Numbered from the stretch's first letter, positions 17,654 to 26,595 are shown. The stretch: 47,147 nt of DNA from Caldilineaceae bacterium bin5 (GCA_002238445.1 MPML01000034.1:1-47147); one strand, 5' to 3'. Program-made: numbers and translations. Notes: generated by a model not told the origin, from the letters alone.

Positions 17654-20017
17654 TCAACGCGGGAGCGGATGGGCATACAGTCCAGTCTTAGTCAGGATAT
17701 AGAGAATGTCTGTCACTTCATCCAGGAAGAGCCCTCTCAGGCCAACCAGGGCCATGTCTTCGGCGTCGACATATTGTTGAATGTAGCGCCCTTCTTTGTC
17801 GTATACCAGGATACGCTCTTCAGTGGCGTCGGCCACATAGAGAAGGCCGTCGGACTGTTCGGCCAGCGCAAAATCGACGAGCAAGCCACCCAACCCCGGA
17901 ATTCGCTCAAGACTGAATGGCAGTTGCTGCCCTTCACGGAAGCGGAGCAATGTGCCATCCTCACTGAGCATCCAGATGTCGCCGTCAATATCCATTGCGA
18001 TCAGACCGGCGAGGTCTCCCTGAATCTGCTCATCGAACCATGCGGACGGCGGGTCATCATAAGCCAGACCGGCCGGCGCATAGCGATAGATCTGATTTGA
18101 CCGTTCGTCAGCCAGGTAGAGGCGGCCGTTGTAGATTGCTATCTGCCCCACGCTTCCGAGAGAGTTCTGTTCTCTGAGAACCAAGTGGGTCGCGCCATCG
18201 AGGCGGTTGTAGCGGAAGACATTGTTGTTACGGTCCAAGACCAGGAGGCTGGCTTTGTCGGCAAAGCCGGCAATGCGGGGTTGCCAGGCGATATCCACCA
18301 ACCTGCCTACAGTAACGCCAGAGACGACATCGCCTTCATTCAGGATGGCGCCGTTATCTTCTTCGAGCAGCGAGCGTTCGGGATTGGTGCGATAGTGGGC
18401 TATGGACTGTTGGCCGCTGTCGAAGACGTAAATGTCCTGATCGGAAACGACGATTCGCTGCGGCTCGGCATCGGCAGGGTACTGGAGCAGCGGCACATCG
18501 AGGGAGTATAGTGCGCGGACCTGCAGCAAGTCCTGGAGTTCGGTTGCAATGACCTCGGATAGTTCCTGGATTTGTTCGGTAACACCGATGAGAACGACTG
18601 CTTCATCCAGATATCGTTGCGCCTCGCTCAGGGAGGCGCGTGCGGTCGCTTTGTCGTCAACTTCGAGCGCCTGCTGGACCTGCAGCAATTTGCTGTCGGC
18701 CAATTGAACGAGCTGCAACCCTTCTTCCTGATTGAGGCTGCCTTCGCGCAAGAAGGCGGCGCCCACTACAGCTGAAGTAAGTAGCGGTATAAGGATCGCG
18801 ATCGTAATGATCAGTCTGCGACGATTGCCTTTCGACGGTGCCGGCGGCGCGTAGCCCGGCAGCGCGGGCAGCTGGATACGCTCCTCTGCCTGCGGCGGGT
18901 CGGCCGGCTGTGAAGGCGGCTGCGAAGACGGCTGAAAGGGAGGTTGTTCAGGCGGCTGTGCGGCTTCTTGTGGAGGAGGTGGAGGTTCTGAGGAAGGATC
19001 CTCAATTTCAGGCTGCAAGGGATGCGCGCTCTGCCTGGCCGGCTTTTCTGGCAAGAGACCTTGCAGAAGACCGGAAAACCAGCTCTGCGGTTTGGACAAA
19101 ACGTGGAGGGCACGCCGGTGCCACGGACCTTTAAGTTTTTTGAGCGGGCGGAATGGGACCGCCAACTGGTGCTGCATGGTGGGTGCGCTGGGGAGATTCA
19201 GGGATGGTTCTCCGGTTCGATTCTGGCGCGAGAGAACGCTATCGGTACTCCCTTCGCCGGGCATGTTGCGAACGGGAGGCGCGGCGCCAACGGCAGTGGG
19301 CAGGCGTGCTCCTTTTTCTTCCTCGGGGCCTTGTTCCTCTGCGTAAACCAACAGCAGACCAAGCAGCGGTACATTTTCGCCCTGCTGTCGCAGATGATTA
19401 ACCATTTCCTGCATGTTGCTGACAGAAGTGTTGACGACCGCTCCGCCAATCGTTCTGACGTCGGACTGCAGGATCCACTCACTTTCTCCCAAGAACAGCG
19501 CGTCGCCGTTGTGGAGTATATGCCTGTATGTGTGTATGTTTGGTTGCAGCTCACCGCCGATAGGACCGGTGTAACGTTCCTGGTCAAGAGGGAATTGATC
19601 AAGGCGCTGTTCAGTGGCGACGAGTGCCACAGTCGGTCCTGATGAAGCGATAACGAGGTGGCCCTGGACGACTGCGGCGCAAATGATGCCTGCCTGCAGG
19701 TCGATATCGGGGCTGCGCCGGTTCAAGTTGCGCAGGTTTTCGTGTGCGCTGCTGATGGCCTGCTTCAGTACCTCACTGACCGGGCCACCCGCGGCGTAGT
19801 ATGTGTATTCAACGGCCGCCTGCATTTCGCGCACGGCGTGACTGCTGACGGGGCTGCCGCCAATCAGTTCGATGAGAATATACAGATTGCCCCTGGCGGC
19901 GCGGTCGTCGCCCCAGCCGGGTTCTATGATCTCCAGGTGAGAGGCCCGCGGGTTACGGTGGTCAATCAGCTGGGCTGAATGGACATTTGGTTGTATCGAA
20001 GAAGCTGTGCTTGCCAT
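17654..20017 (-). CDS. PP2C-like / transmembrane / NHL beta-propeller protein
   Basis: 787 residues. The N-terminal 240 or so look like a degenerate PP2C phosphatase fold (GDDRAARGNLYILIELIGG, ICAAVVQGHLVIASSGPT, HNGDALFLGESEWI); the metal-binding aspartate pattern is poor, so activity is doubtful. A Pro/Gln/Ser-rich linker (about 335-395) leads to one membrane helix (RRLIITIAILIPLLTSAVVG), a coiled region and an outer C-terminal domain of repeated strands resembling an NHL beta-propeller (YNGRLYLADERSNQIYRY, LLYVADATEERILVYDKEG). It probably links an outside sensor to an inside regulatory domain. It lies next to the LCP gene, which suggests an envelope role. Confidence 0.75.
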   Translation of the reverse strand: MASTASSIQPNVHSAQLIDHRNPRASHLEIIEPGWGDDRAARGNLYILIELIGGSPVSSHAVREMQAAVEYTYYAAGGPVSEVLKQAISSAHENLRNLNRRSPDIDLQAGIICAAVVQGHLVIASSGPTVALVATEQRLDQFPLDQERYTGPIGGELQPNIHTYRHILHNGDALFLGESEWILQSDVRTIGGAVVNTSVSNMQEMVNHLRQQGENVPLLGLLLVYAEEQGPEEEKGARLPTAVGAAPPVRNMPGEGSTDSVLSRQNRTGEPSLNLPSAPTMQHQLAVPFRPLKKLKGPWHRRALHVLSKPQSWFSGLLQGLLPEKPARQSAHPLQPEIEDPSSEPPPPPQEAAQPPEQPPFQPSSQPPSQPADPPQAEERIQLPALPGYAPPAPSKGNRRRLIITIAILIPLLTSAVVGAAFLREGSLNQEEGLQLVQLADSKLLQVQQALEVDDKATARASLSEAQRYLDEAVVLIGVTEQIQELSEVIATELQDLLQVRALYSLDVPLLQYPADAEPQRIVVSDQDIYVFDSGQQSIAHYRTNPERSLLEEDNGAILNEGDVVSGVTVGRLVDIAWQPRIAGFADKASLLVLDRNNNVFRYNRLDGATHLVLREQNSLGSVGQIAIYNGRLYLADERSNQIYRYAPAGLAYDDPPSAWFDEQIQGDLAGLIAMDIDGDIWMLSEDGTLLRFREGQQLPFSLERIPGLGGLLVDFALAEQSDGLLYVADATEERILVYDKEGRYIQQYVDAEDMALVGLRGLFLDEVTDILYILTKTGLYAHPLPR

Positions 20018-20570
20018 AGTTGTTCAGTATTGCGGAGGTGTCCTGGGGCCGCTCACTTTGACCCTGTTTGGGTAGATGGGCTCAGAGGGCGGCACGTTGG
20101 CTTGGAACCCGCGAGCGCCGCTTGTTTAGAGTCGAATTTTTATTGTACACCTTACTGATTCAGGTAACAAGCGCCGTTTCCAACGCGTTCAGACCGTGCG
20201 TGGGGCCAAGATTTGAGGTATGATGGCACCGCACATATGTCAAGTGCAGTCAAATTGAATCCGCATGCAGTGGCAAGTAGGCGCGAGATTCGCAAACTGG
20301 CGGAAGCGCGCTCATTTCTGCCAGAGTGTGTCTTGGGGGCGCGGAAATTCCGGGTTGCTTCCTCGATTGACAGGTGCCGAACGGGGCCAACTCTTCTTGG
20401 CGTCTGAGACGAACAGGTCAGATTGAATTGTACTCTATCACTGAACTCAAGGCGTTTCCAATGGGACTCTTTTCGCGCCATTGGGCGGCTCGCCCTCTTT
20501 TCCGAATTGGTTCTCGTTTTGCGCTCAGCCGGGTCTGGTTTGAGAACGCGATTGGACTTGAGAAAAGCGA
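20018..20570. other. Intergenic region between divergent genes
   Basis: A 553-base stretch between the PP2C/NHL gene and the YchF-like gene. Apart from the minus-strand promoter at 20142-20170, I see no gene: short open frames here overlap each other on both strands and lack ribosome sites. Confidence 0.5.
20142..20170 (-). promoter_or_regulatory. Sigma70-like promoter of the PP2C/NHL gene
   Basis: Read on the minus strand: TTGTTA (20165-20170), a 17-bp spacer, TACAAT (20142-20147). The predicted start leaves a leader of roughly 115 nt before the ATG at 20017. Confidence 0.5.
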
Positions 20571-21644
20571 ATGAGAATCGGAATTGTAGGCGCGCCAAAT
20601 AGCGGAAAGACGACGATTTTCAATGCGTTGACCCGCAGCGCTACTGCAGCGACAGCGTATTCCAGCGGCCAATTGGAGGTGCATACCGCGGTTGTGGATG
20701 TACCCGATTCACGACTCGACCGTCTGGCACAGATGTTTTTCCCTCGCAAGGCGGTTTATGCCCAAGTTACTTACAATGACATTGCCGGGCTGACGAGAGA
20801 GATCGGCAGGGATGGCAGCATCCGCGGGCCGCTTTTGAACGCAATTGCCGGCAACGATGCCTTGCTGTTGGTCGCGCGCGCATTTCAGGATCCCAATGTG
20901 CTCCATCCCAATAACCGTATTGATCCGGCCGCGGATTTGGCGGCAATGGAGACTGAATTCCTGCTGAACGATATGGTTACGGTTGAGGGCCGGCTGGAGA
21001 GGATCGCGGCCCAAAAGTCACGGGGTCAACTGGAGGAGCGGCAGCGCATGGCGCGCGAGGAAGCGCTGCTGACCCGGCTCTACCCATTGCTGGAAGAGGG
21101 GAAACACCTGCGGCAGGTGGAGCTCGGCGTCGACGAGCTGAAGATGCTGGGCGGTTTTGGCTTCCTGAGTCTGAAGCCGCTGCTGCGGGTGGTCAACGGC
21201 GGAGACGACGATGAAGAGGGGATGTATCCGGACCTCATGGGTGGCGAGACATTCTTGCTCCGCGGCCGGTTGGAGGCCGAAATCGCCTTGATGGCGCCGG
21301 AGGAGGCTGCCGACTTTCTGGAAGAGTTCGGGATAGCGGAGCAGGGTCTTAACCGGGCGATTCGGCGCTGTTATGGCGTGCTGGGTCTGATCAGCTTCTT
21401 TACTATCGGCGATAACGAGGTACGCGCCTGGGCGGTCGAGGCGGGCGCGAAGGCGCCTGAGGCCGCAGGTGTTATTCATACGGATATGCAGCAGGGTTTC
21501 ATCCGCGCTGAGACCATACATTTTGATAGCCTGATGGAAGCGGGGAGTATGGCGGCTGCGCGCAGCCGCGGGTTGCTGCGGCTGGAAGGCAAAGAATACG
21601 AAGTTCAGGACGGAGATATCCTGAACATTCGATTCAATGTATAG
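20571..21644 (+). CDS. YchF-like (Obg-related) NTPase with TGS/DUF933 domain
   Basis: 357 residues. Walker A/G1 is GAPNSGKTT (YchF usually GxPNVGKS), G3 is DIAGL, followed by a helical coiled insertion (about 125-180) and a C-terminal TGS/DUF933 domain (GVIHTDMQQGFIRAETI, EYEVQDGDILNIRFNV). YchF proteins prefer ATP because their G4 motif is NxxE; here the matching position reads VVNGGDDDEEG, another departure. It is therefore a divergent paralogue, and canonical ychF may lie elsewhere. Proposed role: ribosome-associated or stress-linked NTPase, by family. Confidence 0.85.
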   Translation: MRIGIVGAPNSGKTTIFNALTRSATAATAYSSGQLEVHTAVVDVPDSRLDRLAQMFFPRKAVYAQVTYNDIAGLTREIGRDGSIRGPLLNAIAGNDALLLVARAFQDPNVLHPNNRIDPAADLAAMETEFLLNDMVTVEGRLERIAAQKSRGQLEERQRMAREEALLTRLYPLLEEGKHLRQVELGVDELKMLGGFGFLSLKPLLRVVNGGDDDEEGMYPDLMGGETFLLRGRLEAEIALMAPEEAADFLEEFGIAEQGLNRAIRRCYGVLGLISFFTIGDNEVRAWAVEAGAKAPEAAGVIHTDMQQGFIRAETIHFDSLMEAGSMAAARSRGLLRLEGKEYEVQDGDILNIRFNV

Positions 21645-21694
21645 GGTAACTACTCAGCCGCACCTGATTCGCGACCCTGAACGAGGCGAGCTAT

Positions 21695-21817
21695 GGTGTT
21701 CTTTTTCCCCTCATTGTTGTATTTTGGGCGGTCGGCCGCAAGCGGCCTCCCTTGTGCAGGGGCTGCGCCCCCGCAACGCCCCCCTACAAAATCATGCCTC
21801 ACCGACCGTGTGCCTTC
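21695..21817 (-). repeat. Dispersed hairpin repeat, copy 2 (inverted)
   Basis: The reverse complement matches copy 3 (23102-23223) nearly end to end. One inner mini-hairpin differs: GGCCGCTTGCGGCC-type here versus GGGCCGAAGGCCC in the others, so pairing is kept while sequence changes. It lies between two same-strand genes. Confidence 0.85.
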
Positions 21818-21973
21818 TTCGCAACGTGTCTGCTGGCGAGCATGGCGGCGGCTGTACACCAGTTGCGTCACCAAGAGCCTGAATGGTTCCAGGGATGACT
21901 GGCTCGCAAACTACTGTGGCTTTGTAGTTACTGTATAGGTAAATACCTTAAGAGATTTCGCGCCTACCGGCTT

Positions 21974-22002
21974 TTGTCTTGAAGGGCGTAAAAAGGTATA
22001 CT
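21974..22002 (+). promoter_or_regulatory. Sigma70-like promoter of the S1-domain gene
   Basis: TTGTCT (21974-21979), a 17-bp spacer and TATACT (21997-22002). The ATG at 22053 is about 44 nt downstream of the predicted start. Confidence 0.55.
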
Positions 22003-22052
22003 TCGTAACGGTGTTGCGCAGGGACAACGCTGATTTCAAAGAGGAGCGGAAG

Positions 22053-22895
22053 ATGACCGAAGAAACCCTAACAGTCGAGACAGAAGAAGTTGGCGTGACC
22101 GCGGGCGAAAACGAAGGCGGCACTGAAGACGAAACTGAAACCGGCAAAACGGTTGTTCGTCTTAGCGTCGGCCAGGAAATATCCGGCACCGTCAAGCAAG
22201 TTACCGATTTTGGCGCCTTTGTCGACATCGGCGCTGGCAGAGACGGGCTGGTCCACATATCGGAACTCTCGGTTGGCCGCGTTAGCAATGTCAAGGACAT
22301 TGTTGAAGAGGGTCAAAGCGTCACCGTGTGGATCAAGCGCTTGAATCGGGAGCGCAATCGCATCAGTCTGACGATGATTTCGCCGGATACGAGGACGATT
22401 CGTGACCTGCAAGAGGGCGAACTCGTTGAGGGTGTGGTTACGAGAATGGTTCCATATGGTGCGTTTATCGACATAGGCGTGGGCACGGATGCGCTCCTCC
22501 ACGTGCGTGAGATGGGGAACAACTATGTCGAAAAGCCCGAAGATATTGTGGAAATTGATGAGAGGCTTGAGGTTCGAGTCATCACTCTCAACCGGCGGCG
22601 ACGCCATATAGATGTCAGCATTAAGGGTCTCCGTGAAGAGCCGGAGAGTGAAGAAGCTGGATTTGGGGATGGAGAGGCGGCTGCGGGCGAAGATTCCGAC
22701 TCGAATGTTGTTGACAAGTTTGAAGATGTCGAGGTTCTTTCGCCGATGGAGCTGGCCTTCAAGCGCGCCATGGAAGCCGGCGGCGAGGAGGTTCCTCTGC
22801 CCAAGCCTGCACGGCGGCGCCGGAGTCGTCAACACCGGGATCGCTCGGTACAGGCCGAGATTATTCAGCGCACTTTGGATACGATGCGAGAGTAG
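22053..22895 (+). CDS. Protein with two S1 RNA-binding domains
   Basis: 280 residues: an acidic N-terminal tail, two S1 OB-fold domains (about 40-110, TVKQVTDFGAFVDIGAGRDG; about 125-195, GVVTRMVPYGAFIDIGVGTD) and a basic Arg-rich C-terminus (KPARRRRSRQHRDR) that could also bind RNA. It is shorter than ribosomal protein S1, which has four to six domains; related two-domain proteins serve as S1 in some phyla. ATG 22053 is chosen over 22011 because GGAG lies 6 nt before it. It has its own promoter and a strong terminator, so it is a single-gene unit. Confidence 0.88.
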   Translation: MTEETLTVETEEVGVTAGENEGGTEDETETGKTVVRLSVGQEISGTVKQVTDFGAFVDIGAGRDGLVHISELSVGRVSNVKDIVEEGQSVTVWIKRLNRERNRISLTMISPDTRTIRDLQEGELVEGVVTRMVPYGAFIDIGVGTDALLHVREMGNNYVEKPEDIVEIDERLEVRVITLNRRRRHIDVSIKGLREEPESEEAGFGDGEAAAGEDSDSNVVDKFEDVEVLSPMELAFKRAMEAGGEEVPLPKPARRRRSRQHRDRSVQAEIIQRTLDTMRE

Positions 22896-22924
22896 TTGAC
22901 CGAACTGGTTCTCGTTCAATACAG

Positions 22925-22958
22925 GCGACGGAAATGTTTATGTTCCGTCGCTTTTTTT
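22925..22958 (+). terminator. Intrinsic terminator after the S1-domain gene
   Basis: GCGACGGAA (22925-22933) pairs perfectly with TTCCGTCGC (22943-22951); a run of seven T follows (22952-22958). Confidence 0.92.
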
Positions 22959-23101
22959 GATTGGCAGTTTAGTTCCCAGGTAGGTATCTGGCCACAGATC
23001 GTGTGTTCCTCGGCCAGTCCGTTATTCAGGGCGCGACCGCGGCAATCCGACTGGGGATTGGGTTGGCAGCCGTCAGGTTAGCTGAGCCGCACAGCTGGTA
23101 T

Positions 23102-23223
23102 GAAGGCGCGGCGGTCGCTGAGGCATGGTTTTGTAGGGGGGCGTTGCGGGGGCGCAGCCCCTGCACAAGGGAGGGCCGAAGGCCCGACCGCCCATAATAC
23201 AGGAATCGAGGAAAGAGAAAACC
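23102..23223 (+). repeat. Dispersed hairpin repeat, copy 3
   Basis: Full-length copy. It contains nested inverted repeats: GGGGC-GCA-GCCCC and GGGCC-GAA-GGCCC within an outer GGGCG/CGCCC-type pairing. It lies between the S1 terminator and the SDR gene, in the opposite direction to copy 2 about 1.3 kb away. Confidence 0.85.
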
Positions 23224-23280
23224 TGCGCTTGCCCCGGTCAGGGCGGCGAATCGGTTGCGGCAAGGGGGGCGAAAGGCACA

Positions 23281-24030
23281 ATGGAACTTCGAGGCGGAGT
23301 GGCACTGGTGACAGGCGGGGCGCATCGCGTGGGCAAGGCAATCACCCTGGAGCTGGCCAGGGCCGGCGCCGATGTTATCGTCCTTTACAATAGTTCCGGG
23401 GAGGCCGCGGTCGGGACGGCACGGGAAGCAGAAGCCCTCGGCGTTGCCGCGAAGATTGTGCAATGTGATGTCGCCGACGTGAAGGCAGTTCAGCAGATGG
23501 CGAAGGATGTGCGGGCCCAGTCTGGCCGGCTGAGCGTGCTCGTCAATTCGGCCGACTGGTTCGCGCAGGATGCTTTTCCGACCGAGGACTACGAGACCTG
23601 GCGCAGGGTGCTGGACATTACCGTTCACGGAAGTTTTTACGTCTGCAACGAGCTGGCGCCGCTCCTGCTGGAACAGCCGCAGGCGGCCATTGTCAATATT
23701 GTGGACATATCGGTCTGGCATGCCTGGCCTGGTTTCACGGCCCACGCGGTGGCGAAATCCGGCCTGCTCGCTCTCACACGACAGATGGCGCTTGAACTGG
23801 CTCCCACCGTGCGGGTGAATGCGGTGGCGCCTGGACCTGTTATGCCCATGCCGCACTACTCCGAGGAGCGCCTGCGGCGCAGTAGCGAACGCACGTTGAT
23901 GAAGCGCTGGGGCGAGCCGGAAGACGCGGCCAAGGCGGTCCGCTTCCTGGCTGAGTCCGACTATGTGACGGGCGAGGTGGTACGCGTTGACGGGGGCGAG
24001 TTGATTGCGATGCGATCCAGGTCCGGATAG
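23281..24030 (+). CDS. PTR1-like short-chain reductase with His in place of the catalytic Tyr
   Basis: 249 residues. The TGGAHRVGKAI loop after beta-1 and the IVNIVDIS strand resemble pteridine reductase-like SDRs, which use Asp-Tyr-Lys rather than Ser-Tyr-Lys. Asp142 and Lys159 are in place, but the Tyr position (13 after Asp, 4 before Lys) is His155, codon CAC at 23743-23745, one transition from TAC. The NNAG motif is also altered (VNSADWF). The rest of the fold (VRVNAVAPGPV, YVTGEVVRVDGGE) is normal. Either activity is changed or lost, or a base error is present. AAAGG precedes ATG 23281. Confidence 0.88.
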   Translation: MELRGGVALVTGGAHRVGKAITLELARAGADVIVLYNSSGEAAVGTAREAEALGVAAKIVQCDVADVKAVQQMAKDVRAQSGRLSVLVNSADWFAQDAFPTEDYETWRRVLDITVHGSFYVCNELAPLLLEQPQAAIVNIVDISVWHAWPGFTAHAVAKSGLLALTRQMALELAPTVRVNAVAPGPVMPMPHYSEERLRRSSERTLMKRWGEPEDAAKAVRFLAESDYVTGEVVRVDGGELIAMRSRSG

Positions 24031-24294
24031 GGGCGAGCGGCAGCGGCGATCCCTGGCTGGGTTGAAACTTCAGGCACAGACACTCAGGGTGACCGGGGCT
24101 GGCAAGGGGAAATTGGAGGCTGCATTGACCTTATTCTTCGCGGCACTGTCCGAGGGCCGCAGAGGTATACATGTTCAGTCTTTTGTTGAGCGACGACAGG
24201 AACGCGGTGGGATGGACAGGATCGTGCAACCTTCAGACGCCGGCAGCGTAGAGAAGAACGTAGGCTTGTATCGACATTCGGCCGGAGGCAAACA

Positions 24295-24636
24295 ATGGAA
24301 CTGTTGGTAATTTGGCTGGTCACATCGATCAGCCTCCTGGTTATATCCCGCATCGGGCTGTTTGGCATCGGCATTGAGGACTTCGGGACTGCGCTTGTGG
24401 TGGCAGTCGTGCTTGGTCTGCTCAATGCCGTCCTGAAGCCTGTCCTCACATTCCTCTCATTCCCCTTTTTGTTTCTGACATTCGGCCTCTTCAGTGTCTT
24501 CATTAATGCTGTTGTTTTCTGGCTGGCGGCGGGCCTGGTCAAGGGATTTGAACTGCGCCGCGGCTGCTTCAGTGCGCTGATTGGGCCGATCGCGTTAGCA
24601 GTTCTGAATTCACTCATCCTCGCGATTGTCTCCTAG
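24295..24636 (+). CDS. Phage_holin_4_2 family membrane protein (YvlD-like)
   Basis: 113 residues with four hydrophobic segments and the family pattern VVLGLLNAVLKPVLTFLSFP, then FLTFGLFSVFINAVVFWLAA. Despite the family name, most bacterial members are chromosomal small membrane proteins of unknown role, and no phage genes are nearby. It probably sits in the cytoplasmic membrane. The 264 nt before it contain no recognised gene. Confidence 0.88.
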   Translation: MELLVIWLVTSISLLVISRIGLFGIGIEDFGTALVVAVVLGLLNAVLKPVLTFLSFPFLFLTFGLFSVFINAVVFWLAAGLVKGFELRRGCFSALIGPIALAVLNSLILAIVS

Positions 24637-24763
24637 CCAACAGGCGCCATAGTTGAATCGGGTCGTGACTAAGGTCAGGACATTCCTGCCGCGACCAACG
24701 CGGCTGGACCGCTGTTGACCGCCAGGAGCGGGTCGTGTTTAGCCCTGAAAAAGGGTCCGTTCA

Positions 24764-24793
24764 CTTGCCAGATTCGCTTGTTTTTGGTACTGT
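24764..24793 (+). promoter_or_regulatory. Possible promoter of the SirB1-plsC pair
   Basis: TTGCCA (24764-24769) is a 5/6 match to -35; TACTGT (24788-24793) is a weak -10 at 18 bp, with TAAT just after it. The GTG start at 24883 follows by about 85 nt. Confidence 0.3.
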
Positions 24794-24882
24794 AATTCTG
24801 CTTCTCACGAGGGCCAAGACGCAAAGGGAGGGAGGTTCGCCATCTCTCTCAGGCGCGGGTTTGGGGGCAGAAAGGAGTTTCG

Positions 24883-25788
24883 GTGGACCATCTTGCAGCA
24901 TTCTCTACAGCATTGCACGCAGACAGCGATCGACCGGAGCACCTGGCACTGTTGATCGGCAAATTGATCGATCCGGCGCTGGATGTGGATAGCTATGTCA
25001 GGCGGCTGAATGAGCTGGCGGATCAAGTTGAGCAACGTCTGCCGGTGGGCGCTCTGGGCCGCGCCAAGGCGGAGGCCCTGATTGCCACACTTCATGGTGA
25101 GTACGCGTTCTTCGGCAATGACGAAAACTATTACGAGGCGTCGAACAGCTTTCTGCATCGTGTATTGGATACCCGGCTGGGTCTCCCGATTACGCTGTGC
25201 CTCCTTTACACGGCGGTAGGCCGCCGGCTGGGAATAAGGCTGCGCGGGTTAGGACTGCCCGGACATTTCATGCTGGAATTCAGGGATGTGAACGGCGTGT
25301 GGATATTGGACCCCTTTCATGGAAAGGTGTTGGCTCCTGAAGAGCTCTCCCACTATCTGTCACAGATGTTTCACCAGTCGATTCGGATTTCGGTCTCGCT
25401 GGAGCAGTACTTTACCGATACCAGCAGCTGGATTCTGCGCATTCTGAATAATCTGCGCACGGTTTATATCTCGCAACACCGCCTGGACGATGCACTTTCG
25501 GTTCTGAATTACATGGTGACTGTAGACCCGGAGGCGGCGAACTTGTGGCGGGATCGCGGGTTGCTCCACTATGGGCTGCAAAACATGCTTGCGGCTGAGA
25601 ACGACCTGCGGCGCTACTTTCTCCATCGTAACCGTCTGCACCTTTTTACCGGCGAGTCTGAACTGGCGTTCAGCGGTGTGGCGTTGGGGGGCTGGCTGCC
25701 GGAGGCTGAGCAAAAGCCTTCCCAGGAGGACCAGCGCGTCTTGTTTGTGCTGAAACAGATCCGGGAAGGCATCAGAAGACTGAACTAG
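24883..25788 (+). CDS. SirB1/transglutaminase-like protein with TPR
   Basis: 301 residues. The first 190 or so match the SirB1-type transglutaminase-like domain (EYAFFGNDENYYEASNSFLH, TRLGLPITLCLLYTAVGRRL, GLPGHFMLEF); the rest is TPR-like (LDDALSVLNYMVTVDPEAANLWRDRG). The biochemical role of this family is not settled. The start is GTG 24883, fixed by AAAGGAG 5 nt before it. plsC begins just after its stop, so the two are surely co-transcribed. Confidence 0.87.
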   Translation: MDHLAAFSTALHADSDRPEHLALLIGKLIDPALDVDSYVRRLNELADQVEQRLPVGALGRAKAEALIATLHGEYAFFGNDENYYEASNSFLHRVLDTRLGLPITLCLLYTAVGRRLGIRLRGLGLPGHFMLEFRDVNGVWILDPFHGKVLAPEELSHYLSQMFHQSIRISVSLEQYFTDTSSWILRILNNLRTVYISQHRLDDALSVLNYMVTVDPEAANLWRDRGLLHYGLQNMLAAENDLRRYFLHRNRLHLFTGESELAFSGVALGGWLPEAEQKPSQEDQRVLFVLKQIREGIRRLN

Positions 25789-25789
25789 A

Positions 25790-26497
25790 ATGCGATATCC
25801 AGCCGGCTCTACGCCCACCTGGAAGTACAGCTATCAGGCGATTCACACGCTTCGACCATTGTTCTGTTCCTTGCAGGTGGCGGGGGTGGAGCATGTGCCG
25901 CTTGAAGGCGGCGTCGTGTTGGCCTGCAATCATCCTGGCGGGCTGGACAGTTTTGTGCTGGGCTATGCGTCGCCGCGCCAAGTGTATTATATGGCCAAGA
26001 GGGAGTTGTTCAACGTCCATCCCCTGGTGACCCGGTTTCTCCATGGGATTGGCGCGTTTCCTATCAACAGGGGCGCGCGCGATACGGCCGCAATCGAGCA
26101 CAGTGTGAAACTCTTGCTGGAAGGGCGTGTGTTGGGCATGTTTCCTGAAGGAACGCGCAACCGCGGGTTGCCGCTGCGGCGAGGAAGGAGCGGCGTGGTG
26201 CGTGTTGCGCTCGAAGCCGATGTGCCGATAGTGCCGGTAGCAGTAATGGGGATTCCCCATCTGCACAGATACTGGCGCAAGCCCTTTAATCGCACCCACG
26301 TATCGGTTCAGTTCGGACAACCAATGCGCTTCGCGGCTCGAGAGATGGAGAAGGTGCCGGAGTACACTACTGAGGTGATGATGGCGATTGCGCGTATGAT
26401 GCCATCAGAGCTGCGCGGCCGATACGGTGAGCCAATGGCCTCGCCCCCGGAAAATATTCCTCCACAGTCAGGCGATGTAGCCAGCGCCAGCCAATAG
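25790..26497 (+). CDS. plsC: 1-acyl-sn-glycerol-3-phosphate acyltransferase
   Basis: 235 residues. Acyltransferase motif I is NHPGGLDS (H-x4-D catalytic pair), motif II INRGARD and motif III FPEGTRNRG. The enzyme adds the second acyl chain during phospholipid synthesis at the inner membrane. The ATG begins one base after the SirB1-type stop. The C-terminal 30 residues are Pro-rich and not part of the fold. Confidence 0.9.
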   Translation: MRYPAGSTPTWKYSYQAIHTLRPLFCSLQVAGVEHVPLEGGVVLACNHPGGLDSFVLGYASPRQVYYMAKRELFNVHPLVTRFLHGIGAFPINRGARDTAAIEHSVKLLLEGRVLGMFPEGTRNRGLPLRRGRSGVVRVALEADVPIVPVAVMGIPHLHRYWRKPFNRTHVSVQFGQPMRFAAREMEKVPEYTTEVMMAIARMMPSELRGRYGEPMASPPENIPPQSGDVASASQ

Positions 26498-26500
26498 CGC

Positions 26501-26532
26501 GCTGGCGAAGGCAAAAAGATACCTTCGCCAGC
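26501..26532. terminator. Bidirectional hairpin between plsC and korB
   Basis: GCTGGCGAAGG (26501-26511) and CCTTCGCCAGC (26522-26532) make a perfect 11-bp stem with a 10-nt loop, placed between two convergent genes. There is no long T-run on either side. Confidence 0.65.
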
Positions 26533-26595
26533 TGATTGCTGCCTCGATCAGTTCTGAGAATTCAAACACCAGACAGCCAAATTGTTCGGCTCCGC

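Noticed and set aside
18890..18970. Short tandem-like GGCTG/GGCGG runs
   Set aside because: They encode the Pro/Gln-rich linker of the PP2C/NHL protein and are explained by its composition; not a CRISPR or independent repeat.
24295..24636. Phage holin-like gene as a sign of a prophage
   Set aside because: The Phage_holin_4_2 family is widespread in chromosomes, and no phage gene or composition change is nearby.
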